A DNA stretch of 13,321 bases from NCBI GenBank assembly GCA_040902745.1, contig JBBDWR010000021.1:1-13321 (forward strand), written 5' to 3'. The stretch comes from JBBDWR01 sp040902745. Its GTDB lineage: Bacteria > Actinomycetota > UBA4738 > HRBIN12. Both the position numbers and the translations under genes were made by a program. Positions 7,386 through 13,321 of the stretch are shown here, piece after piece; positions within the stretch are counted from its first letter, which is position 1; each line of letters opens with the position of its first letter. The notes beneath the pieces are model-generated. The model worked only from the letters and a program-made list of their open reading frames with translations, was not told the origin of the DNA and did not search any database.

Positions 7386-8729
7386 GTGACGACCGACCTT
7401 CATCGCATCTTCAAGGCTTACGACGCGCGCGGCGTCGTTCCAGACGATCTCGACGAGGAGATCGCCGCACGGATCGGCACGGCGTTCGTGGAGTGGAGCC
7501 GGGCGCCGAAGATCGCGATCGGCCGCGACTGCCGGACCTCCTCTCCGTCTCTCGCAGCCGCGCTGGCCGACGGCGCGACCGCGGCCGGTGCCTATGTCGT
7601 CGATCTCGGCCTCGCGTCGACCGACCTGTTGTACTTCGCGTCGGGTGTGCTCGACGTTCCGGGCCTGATGCTCACCGCCAGCCACAACCCACCGCGGTAC
7701 AACGGGATCAAGTTCTGTCTCGCGGGAGCCAAGCCGGTTTCCGACGAGTCGGGGTTGCAACAGATCCGAGCGCTCGCCGAGCGCGATCCGCAGCCCTCCC
7801 CATCGGCCGCACGAGGCCGAGTCGAGCGCGTCGACATGCTCGATCGCTACGTCGAGCACGTGCTCTCGTTCGTCGATCCGACGGCGATCCGTCCGTTGAA
7901 GATCGCTGCCGACACCGCCAACGGCATGGGCGGGCTCGTGGTGCCAGCCGTGTTCGAGCGGCTTCCCGTAGAGCTCGTACACCTGTTCCCCGAACTCGAC
8001 GGCACGTTTCCGAACCACCCTGCGGACCCGATCAATCCCGAGAACCAGAAGGACCTGAAGGCTGCGGTGCGCTCGCATGGGTCGGACATCGGGCTAGCCT
8101 TCGACGGCGACGCCGACCGGGTCTTTTTGATCGACGAGCGCGCGGCCGATGTGTCGGGCTCCCTCGTGACGGCTCTGGTCGCCGGGGCCATGCTGCGACG
8201 TGAGCCGGGCGCCTCGATCGTCTACAACCTGATCTGCAGCTGGACCGTGCCGGAGGTGATCCGCGAGAGCGGGGGCACGCCGGTTCGCACCCGCGTGGGG
8301 CATTCGTTCATCAAGGGAGTGATGGCCGAGACGGGCGCGATCTTCGGCGGCGAGCACTCGGGCCACTACTACTTCCGGGACAACTACCGCGCCGACTCGG
8401 GGCTGATCGCGGCCGTAGTGGTGCTGGCGCAGCTCTCGGAGGCCGACGTTGCGCTCTCGGAGCTGCTGGCGCCGTTGCGGCGCTATGCCGACTCCGGCGA
8501 GATCAACTCAGAGGTTGCAGATGCCGCCGCCAAGATCGAGGAGGTCGCTCGAACGCTGGCGAACGGCAGGCAGGACCGGCTCGACGGCCTGACGGTAGAG
8601 TTCCCCGATTGGTGGTGCAACGTGCGGGCCTCGAACACGGAGCCGCTGCTGCGCCTCAACGTGGAGGCGAAGACCCCGGCGCTGCTCGAGGAGAAGACCG
8701 CCGAGGTCCTCGCGGTGATCCGCAGCTGA
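7386..8729 (+). CDS. manB: Phosphomannomutase/phosphoglucomutase
   Basis: A 447-aa member of the alpha-D-phosphohexomutase family, of normal length with all four domains. It interconverts mannose-6-P and mannose-1-P (and probably the glucose phosphates) through a phosphoserine enzyme, using Mg2+. Signatures are the phosphoserine loop LTASHNPPRYNG (Ser99), the metal loop DGDADR (240-245), the sugar-recognition loop GEHSGHYYF (322-330) and the C-terminal phosphate-binding loop RASNTEP (414-420). The N-terminus FKAYDARGVVPD (9-20) is typical of bacterial ManB/AlgC proteins. The GTG start is set by the leaderless -10 element. It appears to head an operon with the Trm112-like gene and the SIS isomerase, supplying mannose-1-P for GDP-mannose and envelope glycans. 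Sequence alone does not separate mannose from glucose preference; context favours mannose. Confidence 0.95.
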   Translation: MTTDLHRIFKAYDARGVVPDDLDEEIAARIGTAFVEWSRAPKIAIGRDCRTSSPSLAAALADGATAAGAYVVDLGLASTDLLYFASGVLDVPGLMLTASHNPPRYNGIKFCLAGAKPVSDESGLQQIRALAERDPQPSPSAARGRVERVDMLDRYVEHVLSFVDPTAIRPLKIAADTANGMGGLVVPAVFERLPVELVHLFPELDGTFPNHPADPINPENQKDLKAAVRSHGSDIGLAFDGDADRVFLIDERAADVSGSLVTALVAGAMLRREPGASIVYNLICSWTVPEVIRESGGTPVRTRVGHSFIKGVMAETGAIFGGEHSGHYYFRDNYRADSGLIAAVVVLAQLSEADVALSELLAPLRRYADSGEINSEVADAAAKIEEVARTLANGRQDRLDGLTVEFPDWWCNVRASNTEPLLRLNVEAKTPALLEEKTAEVLAVIRS

Positions 8730-8755
8730 CGCCTCGCGACGAAGAGGAGGAACCG

Positions 8756-8944
8756 ATGGCGCTCGACCCACAGTTGATGGAGATCCTCGCATGTCCGAAC
8801 TGTCACGGCGACGTCGAGGAGCGCGAGTCCGAACAAGTGATCGTCTGCCTCTCCTGCGGCTATCGCTATCCGATCCGCGATCAGATCCCCGTCATGCTGA
8901 TCGATGAGGCCGAGAAGCCGGCGCAGGGCAAGAAGAAAAAGTGA
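8756..8944 (+). CDS. Trm112-like (UPF0434/YcaR-type) zinc-binding protein
   Basis: A 62-aa protein with the Trm112 pattern: LMEILACPNCHGDV (Cys13, Cys16), then VIVCLSCGYRYPIRDQIPVML (Cys31, Cys34), and a lysine-rich end. In eukaryotes and archaea Trm112 is a zinc-containing activator of several methyltransferases. The bacterial short forms have no firmly established partner. The start has a strong ribosome-binding site (GAGGAGG, 8744-8750), and the stop overlaps the next start as GTGA, implying coupled translation with the isomerase. Mycobacteria keep a similar small gene between manB and the SIS gene, so the link is probably old. The adenosylhomocysteinase further downstream is consistent with a methyltransferase connection, but this is inference. 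Confidence 0.88.
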   Translation: MALDPQLMEILACPNCHGDVEERESEQVIVCLSCGYRYPIRDQIPVMLIDEAEKPAQGKKKK

Positions 8945-10044
8945 CCTCGAGCGCGCCGCGACCACCCTCGGGAGAGTCGATCGATCTCGACGACGCCACG
9001 GCGATCCGCGCCGCGGATCCGTCGGGGATGCTCGCCACGGTCGGAGCGCTTGCGGAGCACGTCCGATCGGGGTACCGAGCCGGTCGAGGGGCGGCCGAGG
9101 ACACGGCTCTCCCGGTGATCGACGACGTGACGTCGATCGTGTTCTGCGGCATGGGGGGATCGGCCGTTGCGGGCGACATCGTGGGCTCGCTGTACCGGGA
9201 CCGCCTCACGATGCCGTTCGAGACGATCCGCAGCCCGGAGCTTCCCGCGTACGTCGGGCGTCGAACCCTTGTCGTGTGTTCTTCCTACTCCGGCAACACG
9301 GCGGAGACGCTGGCCTGCTTCGAGGAGGCGGTTGTGCGCGGCGCTCGTGTGTTGGCGATCACCAGCGGAGGAACGCTCGGCGCGCGCACGAGACAGCTGG
9401 GGTTCGCGACCACCCCTCTCCCTCCGGGGTTCCAACCGAGGGCGGCGATCGGACACCTCGTGTTCGGGCTCCTCGGCTTGCTGGAGCGGACGGGGCTGCT
9501 CCCGCCGCTCGAGGGTGAGGTCGAAGAGACCGCGCGCGTGCTCGAGGGATTGCGCACGCGGCTGGGCCCCGAGGCCGCCGGCGAAGGCAATCTCGCGAAA
9601 GATCTCGCTCGTCGCATCGGTTCCCGCGTGCCCGTGATCTGGGGAGCGCAAGGCGTCGGCTCGGTCGCAGCGATGCGTTGGAAGACCCAACTGAACGAGA
9701 ATGGGAAGGTGCCCGCGTTCTCGTCCGCCCTGCCGGAACTCGACCACAACGAAGTCGTCGGGTGGACCCCGGGTGTCGGTACGGGATTCTTCCTGATCCC
9801 CCTTCGCCTCGACGGGGAGCACCCGGACATCGCCCGCCGTTTCCCGCTCTCGATCGACATCGTCCAGGCGGCCGGCGTCGAGGTGGAGGAGATCATGGCG
9901 GTCGGTGCCTCGCCGCTGTCGCAGCTGTTCTCGCTCGTCCTCACCGGCGACTACGTGAGCGCGTACCTCGGGATCCTTCGGGGCTTCGATCCGACGCCGG
10001 TCGAGGTGATCGACCGACTCAAGGCAGCGCTCGCGGACGCGTGA
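8941..10044 (+). CDS. SIS-domain bifunctional phosphoglucose/phosphomannose isomerase
   Basis: A 367-aa protein with two SIS folds. The first holds IVFCGMGGSAVAGDI (66-80) and the sugar-phosphate loop CSSYSGNTAET (113-123). The second holds VIWGAQGVGSVAAMRWKTQLNENGK and ALPELDHNE (263-271), matching the bact-PGI_C domain. Glu253 and His269 are 16 residues apart, the spacing of the catalytic Glu and His of the Pyrobaculum bifunctional enzyme, and are likely the catalytic pair. It should interconvert fructose-6-P with glucose-6-P and mannose-6-P. With manB upstream this makes a short path from fructose-6-P to mannose-1-P without a classical zinc ManA, none of which is seen here. Mycobacterial homologues of this position are often annotated TobH-like and may have lost activity, but this copy keeps the key residues. 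It overlaps both neighbours by GTGA. Confidence 0.9.
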   Translation: MTSSAPRPPSGESIDLDDATAIRAADPSGMLATVGALAEHVRSGYRAGRGAAEDTALPVIDDVTSIVFCGMGGSAVAGDIVGSLYRDRLTMPFETIRSPELPAYVGRRTLVVCSSYSGNTAETLACFEEAVVRGARVLAITSGGTLGARTRQLGFATTPLPPGFQPRAAIGHLVFGLLGLLERTGLLPPLEGEVEETARVLEGLRTRLGPEAAGEGNLAKDLARRIGSRVPVIWGAQGVGSVAAMRWKTQLNENGKVPAFSSALPELDHNEVVGWTPGVGTGFFLIPLRLDGEHPDIARRFPLSIDIVQAAGVEVEEIMAVGASPLSQLFSLVLTGDYVSAYLGILRGFDPTPVEVIDRLKAALADA

Positions 10045-10889
10045 ACGGCGTGGCGGGTGCCTCCGACTCGGTCCCCGGTCCGGGCGACGATCTTCCCGCC
10101 GACATCGTGCGAACGATCCGTCTGGTCTCCGATCACACTCCCCGCGTCGCGGTCGTTGCCGGCTCGGGGCTGTCGTCGGCACTGGAGGGCATGCAGGAGC
10201 GCGCCCGATTCGCTTACGCCGACCTCCCGGGCCTGCCCGATCCGACCGTTCCCGGGCATGCGGGCCACCTCGTCCTCGGTGAGATCGCCGGGGTCCCCGC
10301 GGTCGCCTTCCTCGGTCGCTTCCATCTGTACGAGGGTCATCCGGTCTCGGTTCCGGCACTTCTCCCACGCGTGGCATACGCGCTCGGTGCCCGGACCCTC
10401 GTCGTCACCGCCGCGGTCGGCGCGATCGCCGACGATCTGGCGCCCGGCACCGTCGTCGTGATCCGCGACCACCTGAACTTCCTCGGGGAGAACCCCTTGC
10501 GCGGTTGGCGCATGTCCGACGGATCGCCGGCCTTCGTCGAGCTCTCACGTGTCTACGACGCGAGGATCGCTGCGCTCGCCCAAGCCGCGGGAGCCGCGCT
10601 CGGAACCAGGGCTACCTACGGCGTGTACGCGGCGCTGCCGGGTCCGACCTACGAAACGCCCGCGGAGACCGCCTTTTTGCGGACCGCGGGCGCCGACGTG
10701 GTGGGGATGTCGGTCGTGCCGGAAACGGTTCCGGCGCATGCCTTGGGGATGCAGGTCCTGGGTCTGGCGTGCGTGACGAACACGGTTGGTGCGGCCGTGG
10801 ATCACGCAGATGTGGTACGGGTGTCGCGCGAAACGGGACGCGAGATCGGCACGATCCTCGCCCAGGTGCTTCCACAGCTGGAGCCATGA
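10041..10889 (+). CDS. Purine nucleoside phosphorylase (trimeric PNP/MTAP family)
   Basis: A 282-aa enzyme that splits purine nucleosides with phosphate into base and ribose-1-P. Motifs in order: GSGLS (41-45, phosphate loop), VPGHAGHLVLGEIAG (70-84), FLGRFHLYEGHP (90-101, phosphate Arg/His), LPGPTYETPAE (199-209, base-binding Glu205), GADVVGMSVVPETV (217-230) and LACVTN (242-247, base-binding Asn247). Glu and Asn in these places indicate 6-oxopurine (guanosine/inosine) preference rather than methylthioadenosine. One oddity is TAAVGAI (123-129), where PNPs usually have TNAAGG. The GTG start overlaps the isomerase stop (GTGA). Followed by ahcY, it could help clear nucleosides of the methyl cycle, although adenosine would first need deamination. 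Confidence 0.9.
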   Translation: MNGVAGASDSVPGPGDDLPADIVRTIRLVSDHTPRVAVVAGSGLSSALEGMQERARFAYADLPGLPDPTVPGHAGHLVLGEIAGVPAVAFLGRFHLYEGHPVSVPALLPRVAYALGARTLVVTAAVGAIADDLAPGTVVVIRDHLNFLGENPLRGWRMSDGSPAFVELSRVYDARIAALAQAAGAALGTRATYGVYAALPGPTYETPAETAFLRTAGADVVGMSVVPETVPAHALGMQVLGLACVTNTVGAAVDHADVVRVSRETGREIGTILAQVLPQLEP

Positions 10890-10955
10890 GCGGGCACGAA
10901 CAGTTCGGGACGACGACGGAGCGCGACGCGGAACGCGGCGCAGGAGAGGAGCACC

Positions 10956-12212
10956 ATGGACCGTGACATCGCAGATCCGGGCCTCGCCGGTGAGGGACGA
11001 GAGCGCATCGAGTGGGCGGCGGGCGAGATGCCGGTCCTCGGACAGATCCGGGAACGCTTCGAGAAGGAGCGGCCGCTCGACGGCATCCGGATCGCGGCAT
11101 GCCTGCACGTGACGAGCGAGACGGCGAACCTGATGGAGACCCTCGCCGCCGGAGGAGCCGACGTGGCCCTGTGCGCCTCGAACCCGCTGTCGACCCAGGA
11201 CGACGTTGCGGCGGCGCTGTCGGAACAGAGCGCCATCGCGACCTTCGCCGTGAAAGGCGAGGACACCCCGACGTTCTTCGAGCACATCGACGCCGTGCTC
11301 GACCGCCACCCCCAGATCACGATGGACGACGGGGCCGACATGGTCAGCGTGATCCACAAGGAGCGGGCGGCGCAGCTTCCGGAGGTTCTCGGCGGGACCG
11401 AGGAAACGACCACGGGCGTGATCCGCCTTCGCGCGATGGCCAACGACGGCGCCCTGAAGTATCCGATCGTGAGTGTGAACGATGCCGACACCAAGCACCT
11501 GTTCGACAACCGCTTCGGAACGGGCCAATCGACGATCGACGCGATCATGCGCTCGACGAATCGGCTGCTCGCGGGCAAGTCGATCGTCGTCTGCGGCTAT
11601 GGCATGTGCGGCCGTGGGGTCGCCTCCCGTGCCCGCGGGATGGGCGCGAAGGTCATCGTGACGGAGGTCGAACCCGTCGTGGCGCTCGAAGCTGCGATGG
11701 AGGGCTACCAGGTGATGCCGTTGCGCGAGGCCGCTCGTATCGGAGACATCTTCATCACGGTGACGGGTGACACGAGGGTGATCCGGCGCGAGCACATCGA
11801 TCTGATGCGCGACGGCGCGATCCTCGCGAACTCCGGACACTTCGACGTCGAGATCGACAAGGAGGCGCTGGCGAGCGCCGCCGACTCCACCCGCCGGCTG
11901 CGCGGATCGGTCGACGAGTACGTGATGTCGGACGGTCGAGCGATCTACCTCCTCGGAGAGGGGAGGCTGGTGAATCTCGCCACGGCCGAGGGCCATCCTG
12001 CGGCGGTGATGGACATGTCGTTCGCGAACCAAGCGCTGTCGGCGGAGTGGGTCGTTCGCAACGCATCCGATCTCAAAGCTGCCGTGTATCCGGTTCCCCG
12101 GGACATCGATCGCGAGGTCGCGCGATTGAAGCTGCTGGCGATGGGGATCGAGATCGACACGCTCACGGACGAACAGGACCGATACCTGCACTCGTGGGAG
12201 CAGGGCACCTGA
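10956..12212 (+). CDS. ahcY: Adenosylhomocysteinase (S-adenosyl-L-homocysteine hydrolase), short form
   Basis: A 418-aa NAD-dependent enzyme that splits S-adenosylhomocysteine into adenosine and homocysteine, relieving product inhibition of methyltransferases. Visible active-site features are ACLHVTSETANL (His51), TMDDGADMV (Asp124/125), GGTEETTTGVIRL (Glu150), NDADTKHLFDN (Lys180, Asp184), the NAD loop GYGMCGRG (214-221) and TAEGHPAAVMDMSFANQAL (His347). It lacks the roughly 40-residue insert of the mycobacterial and plant enzyme and the C-terminal lysine/tyrosine tail of the mammalian one, so it resembles archaeal and Thermotoga-type enzymes. The NAD loop has Met where Trp or Asp is usual. 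A good ribosome-binding site (AGGAGAGGAG, 10942-10951) supports the ATG. The stop overlaps the next start by one base (TGATG). Confidence 0.96.
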   Translation: MDRDIADPGLAGEGRERIEWAAGEMPVLGQIRERFEKERPLDGIRIAACLHVTSETANLMETLAAGGADVALCASNPLSTQDDVAAALSEQSAIATFAVKGEDTPTFFEHIDAVLDRHPQITMDDGADMVSVIHKERAAQLPEVLGGTEETTTGVIRLRAMANDGALKYPIVSVNDADTKHLFDNRFGTGQSTIDAIMRSTNRLLAGKSIVVCGYGMCGRGVASRARGMGAKVIVTEVEPVVALEAAMEGYQVMPLREAARIGDIFITVTGDTRVIRREHIDLMRDGAILANSGHFDVEIDKEALASAADSTRRLRGSVDEYVMSDGRAIYLLGEGRLVNLATAEGHPAAVMDMSFANQALSAEWVVRNASDLKAAVYPVPRDIDREVARLKLLAMGIEIDTLTDEQDRYLHSWEQGT

Positions 12213-12844
12213 TGGACCCGCTCGCCGCGGTGCAGATCAAGGCGCACTTCGACCGGTTCCCTGCGACCGTGAAAGGTGCGTTCGTCCTGCACGGGATCGA
12301 CGGGGATCCGCACCAGGTCTCGATCGAGAAGGCTCGGCTGACCCCGCCCGGTGAGGAGGGTCGCTCGATCGGACTGGAACCGACGATCGTCGAGGTAGCT
12401 CCCGGACTGGACGTGTTCGTTCCGTTCGAGTTCGCGATCGCGGACCTCCAGCCCGGGTGGTACGGGTTCGAATGCGACGCGGCGGTGGACGGGGCACAGG
12501 GCGTGTTCCCGGGTGGCAAGCGGTTCTGCGTACCGTGGTCTCGTGCTGCGGTGCGTCGTGGCACCGTCGAGGTGGCCAAGGAGCTCTCCGGCCCCGACGG
12601 GCGGGTCGCGATCGAGAAGATCGAGTGCGGAGGGGATCACAGCACGATACGGGTTGTGGCCGACCCGCCGGGGGCGCCGACGTTGCGACTCACCGTCGAC
12701 GGCGCGCCGCTTCCCGTCCTCGAGACCGATGTCGACCCGGAATCGGGTGCGGGGAGCGTCTCGGCCTACCCGCTCCTGCGCGCACATACCTCGATGCGGA
12801 TCGACCTGCCCGGCGGCGACGGCGTGGACGTTCCACTGCCGTAA
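12212..12844 (+). CDS. Hypothetical protein coupled to ahcY
   Basis: A 210-aa protein whose ATG shares a base with the ahcY stop (TGATG), so it is probably translated by the same ribosomes. I do not recognise a family. It has no signal peptide or membrane helix and should be cytoplasmic. It looks two-part. Residues 1-110 contain short beta-like runs and the distinctive stretch LQPGWYGFECDAAVDG, followed by VFPGGKRFCVPWSRAAVRRG (about 98-117). Residues 118-210 contain alternating strands (VAIEKIECGGDHSTIRVV, TLRLTVDGAPLPVLETDV) that suggest a beta sandwich. Cys91 and Cys106 are its only cysteines before Cys138 and could bind metal or form a redox pair. Codon use matches its neighbours, so there is no sign of recent transfer. 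A role tied to the methyl cycle or to the upstream sugar genes is a guess from position only. Confidence 0.8.
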   Translation: MDPLAAVQIKAHFDRFPATVKGAFVLHGIDGDPHQVSIEKARLTPPGEEGRSIGLEPTIVEVAPGLDVFVPFEFAIADLQPGWYGFECDAAVDGAQGVFPGGKRFCVPWSRAAVRRGTVEVAKELSGPDGRVAIEKIECGGDHSTIRVVADPPGAPTLRLTVDGAPLPVLETDVDPESGAGSVSAYPLLRAHTSMRIDLPGGDGVDVPLP

Positions 12845-12862
12845 CGTGTCGGCGCCGCCCCC

Positions 12863-12868
12863 TAGGGT
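12863..12868 (+). promoter_or_regulatory. -10 element of a leaderless promoter for comF
   Basis: TAGGGT lies in the 30-base gap after the hypothetical gene, followed by exactly six bases (GCGGCG) and the ATG at 12875. There is no purine-rich ribosome-binding site at a usable distance. The -35 region is unremarkable. Confidence 0.5.
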
Positions 12869-12874
12869 GCGGCG

Positions 12875-13321
12875 ATGCTCGGTCCCGTCCTCGACGTGTT
12901 GTTTCCTCGTCGCTGCGCCGGATGCGGCCGGGGTGGATGGCCGTTCTGCGAGGTGTGTCGCCGACAGCTGTTCTGCGCGGCTCCGCCCTGGTGCGTTCGG
13001 TGCGGGCGCCCGACCGAACGCTCGCTCGATGGCTGCGCGTTCTGCCCGCCGCCCCCGATCGACCGCGCGAGATCACCGCTGCTGTTCCGCGGTCCCGCGC
13101 GACGAGCGATCCACCGCCTCAAGTTCTCGGGCTGGCGCGCCGTGGCGGACGCCCTCGCGGCCGCGATGGCGACGGTGGTCGAGGGCGAGCACGACGGCGT
13201 GTGCTGGGTCCCGTCCTCGGGCGCGCGTAGCGCCCGCCGTGGGTTCGACCAGGCTGCTGCACTGGCTGTGATGTCTCGAGACATCGTTCACACGTGTCTC
13301 GGGACATCGTTCCACTTTTCG
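12875..13321 (+). CDS. comF: ComF-family phosphoribosyltransferase-like protein, N-terminal part, apparently interrupted
   Basis: The frame is open from the ATG to the window edge (149 codons). Residues 1-132 are clearly ComF: MLGPVLDVLFPRRCAGCG with a first zinc site (Cys14, 17, 25, 28) and WCVRCG...CAFC giving a second (Cys40, 43, 54, 57). Then come IHRLKFSGWRAVADALA and WVPSSGARSARRGFDQAAALA. In other bacteria this family is needed for DNA uptake or has an undefined phosphoribosyl-related role. From about residue 133 the reading (MSRDIVHTCLGTSFHFS) no longer looks like ComF, and the DNA becomes the palindromic repeat at 13269-13321. The phosphoribosyl-pyrophosphate loop that should follow is therefore missing. 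The likely explanation is insertion of a mobile element, leaving a truncated, probably inactive gene. Confidence 0.8.
   Translation, partial: MLGPVLDVLFPRRCAGCGRGGWPFCEVCRRQLFCAAPPWCVRCGRPTERSLDGCAFCPPPPIDRARSPLLFRGPARRAIHRLKFSGWRAVADALAAAMATVVEGEHDGVCWVPSSGARSARRGFDQAAALAVMSRDIVHTCLGTSFHFS
13269..13321. mobile_element. Probable terminal end of an IS481-like insertion sequence
   Basis: Two related units repeat with a 23-base period: TGTCTCGAGACATCGTTCAC from 13272 and TGTCTCGGGACATCGTTCCA from 13295. The first contains the perfect 14-bp palindrome ATGTCTCGAGACAT (13271-13284). Tandem TGTCTCGAGACA/GAACGATGTC motifs are, from memory, typical of the terminal repeats of actinobacterial IS481-family elements. 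The ComF reading stops matching its family exactly here, which supports an insertion boundary near 13269. The transposase gene would lie beyond the window, so orientation and identity are not proven. Confidence 0.5.

Noticed and set aside
9678..10040. Upstream extension of the PNP by 121 residues
   Set aside because: It overlaps the catalytic C-terminal half of the isomerase gene and does not resemble PNP. The GTGA junction at 10041 gives a family-sized protein.
10545..12191. 548-codon open frame on the minus strand over PNP and ahcY
   Set aside because: It is antisense to two genes with complete catalytic motifs, and its composition (Arg/His/Asp-rich) is that of a shadow frame.
1..13321. 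tRNA, rRNA, riboswitch or replication origin
   Set aside because: I saw no cloverleaf, conserved rRNA segment, known riboswitch core or DnaA-box cluster. The intergenic gaps are all shorter than about 125 bases.

Overview
This is a high-GC window from an actinomycete-type chromosome. A WhiB iron-sulfur regulator, a DUF3499 protein, a DUF5719 protein, a phosphomannomutase and an adenosylhomocysteinase lie close together in an order resembling the mycobacterial whiB2 - DUF3499 - manB - sahH neighbourhood. Stop/start overlaps (ATGA, GTGA, TGATG) and leaderless promoters also fit Actinomycetota. I cannot fix the class. The lack of a separate manA and the short-form adenosylhomocysteinase point away from Mycobacterium and Streptomyces, perhaps to a deep-branching or uncultured lineage. 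All genes I accept are on the + strand.

Layout. The left edge holds the C-terminal 60 residues of a WhiB protein. A small Lys/Arg-rich histone H1-like protein built on a 63-bp tandem repeat follows, then a strong hairpin. The second block (796-6546) is cell-envelope related: a large family-2 glycosyltransferase fused to a multi-pass membrane region, a DUF5719 membrane-anchored beta-rich protein overlapping it by 4 nt, and an L,D-transpeptidase that cross-links peptidoglycan. The third block (6608-7266) holds a DUF3499 zinc protein and a small zinc-ribbon protein. The fourth (7386-10044) is hexose-phosphate metabolism: phosphomannomutase/phosphoglucomutase, a Trm112-like zinc peptide and a SIS-domain phosphoglucose/phosphomannose isomerase. 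Together the two enzymes link fructose-6-P, mannose-6-P and mannose-1-P, the precursor of GDP-mannose for envelope glycans. The fifth (10041-12844) is nucleoside and methyl-cycle metabolism: purine nucleoside phosphorylase, adenosylhomocysteinase and an unrecognised 210-aa protein overlapping the latter. The window ends in the N-terminal part of comF. Its reading frame leaves the ComF family at about 13,270, where a repeated palindromic motif resembling an IS481-family insertion-sequence end begins.

Most genes are so tightly packed that they look co-transcribed from manB through the 210-aa protein. Three genes (DUF3499, manB, comF) share one promoter geometry: a TAGNNT -10 element, exactly six bases, then the start codon, with no ribosome-binding site. 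This predicts leaderless mRNAs. The DUF3499 promoter also has a perfect 7-bp inverted repeat filling its -35/-10 spacer. No complete novel defence or mobile system is visible. The most unusual items are the regulated leaderless promoter, the repeat-built basic protein beside whiB, the unknown gene coupled to ahcY, and the apparent insertion into comF.
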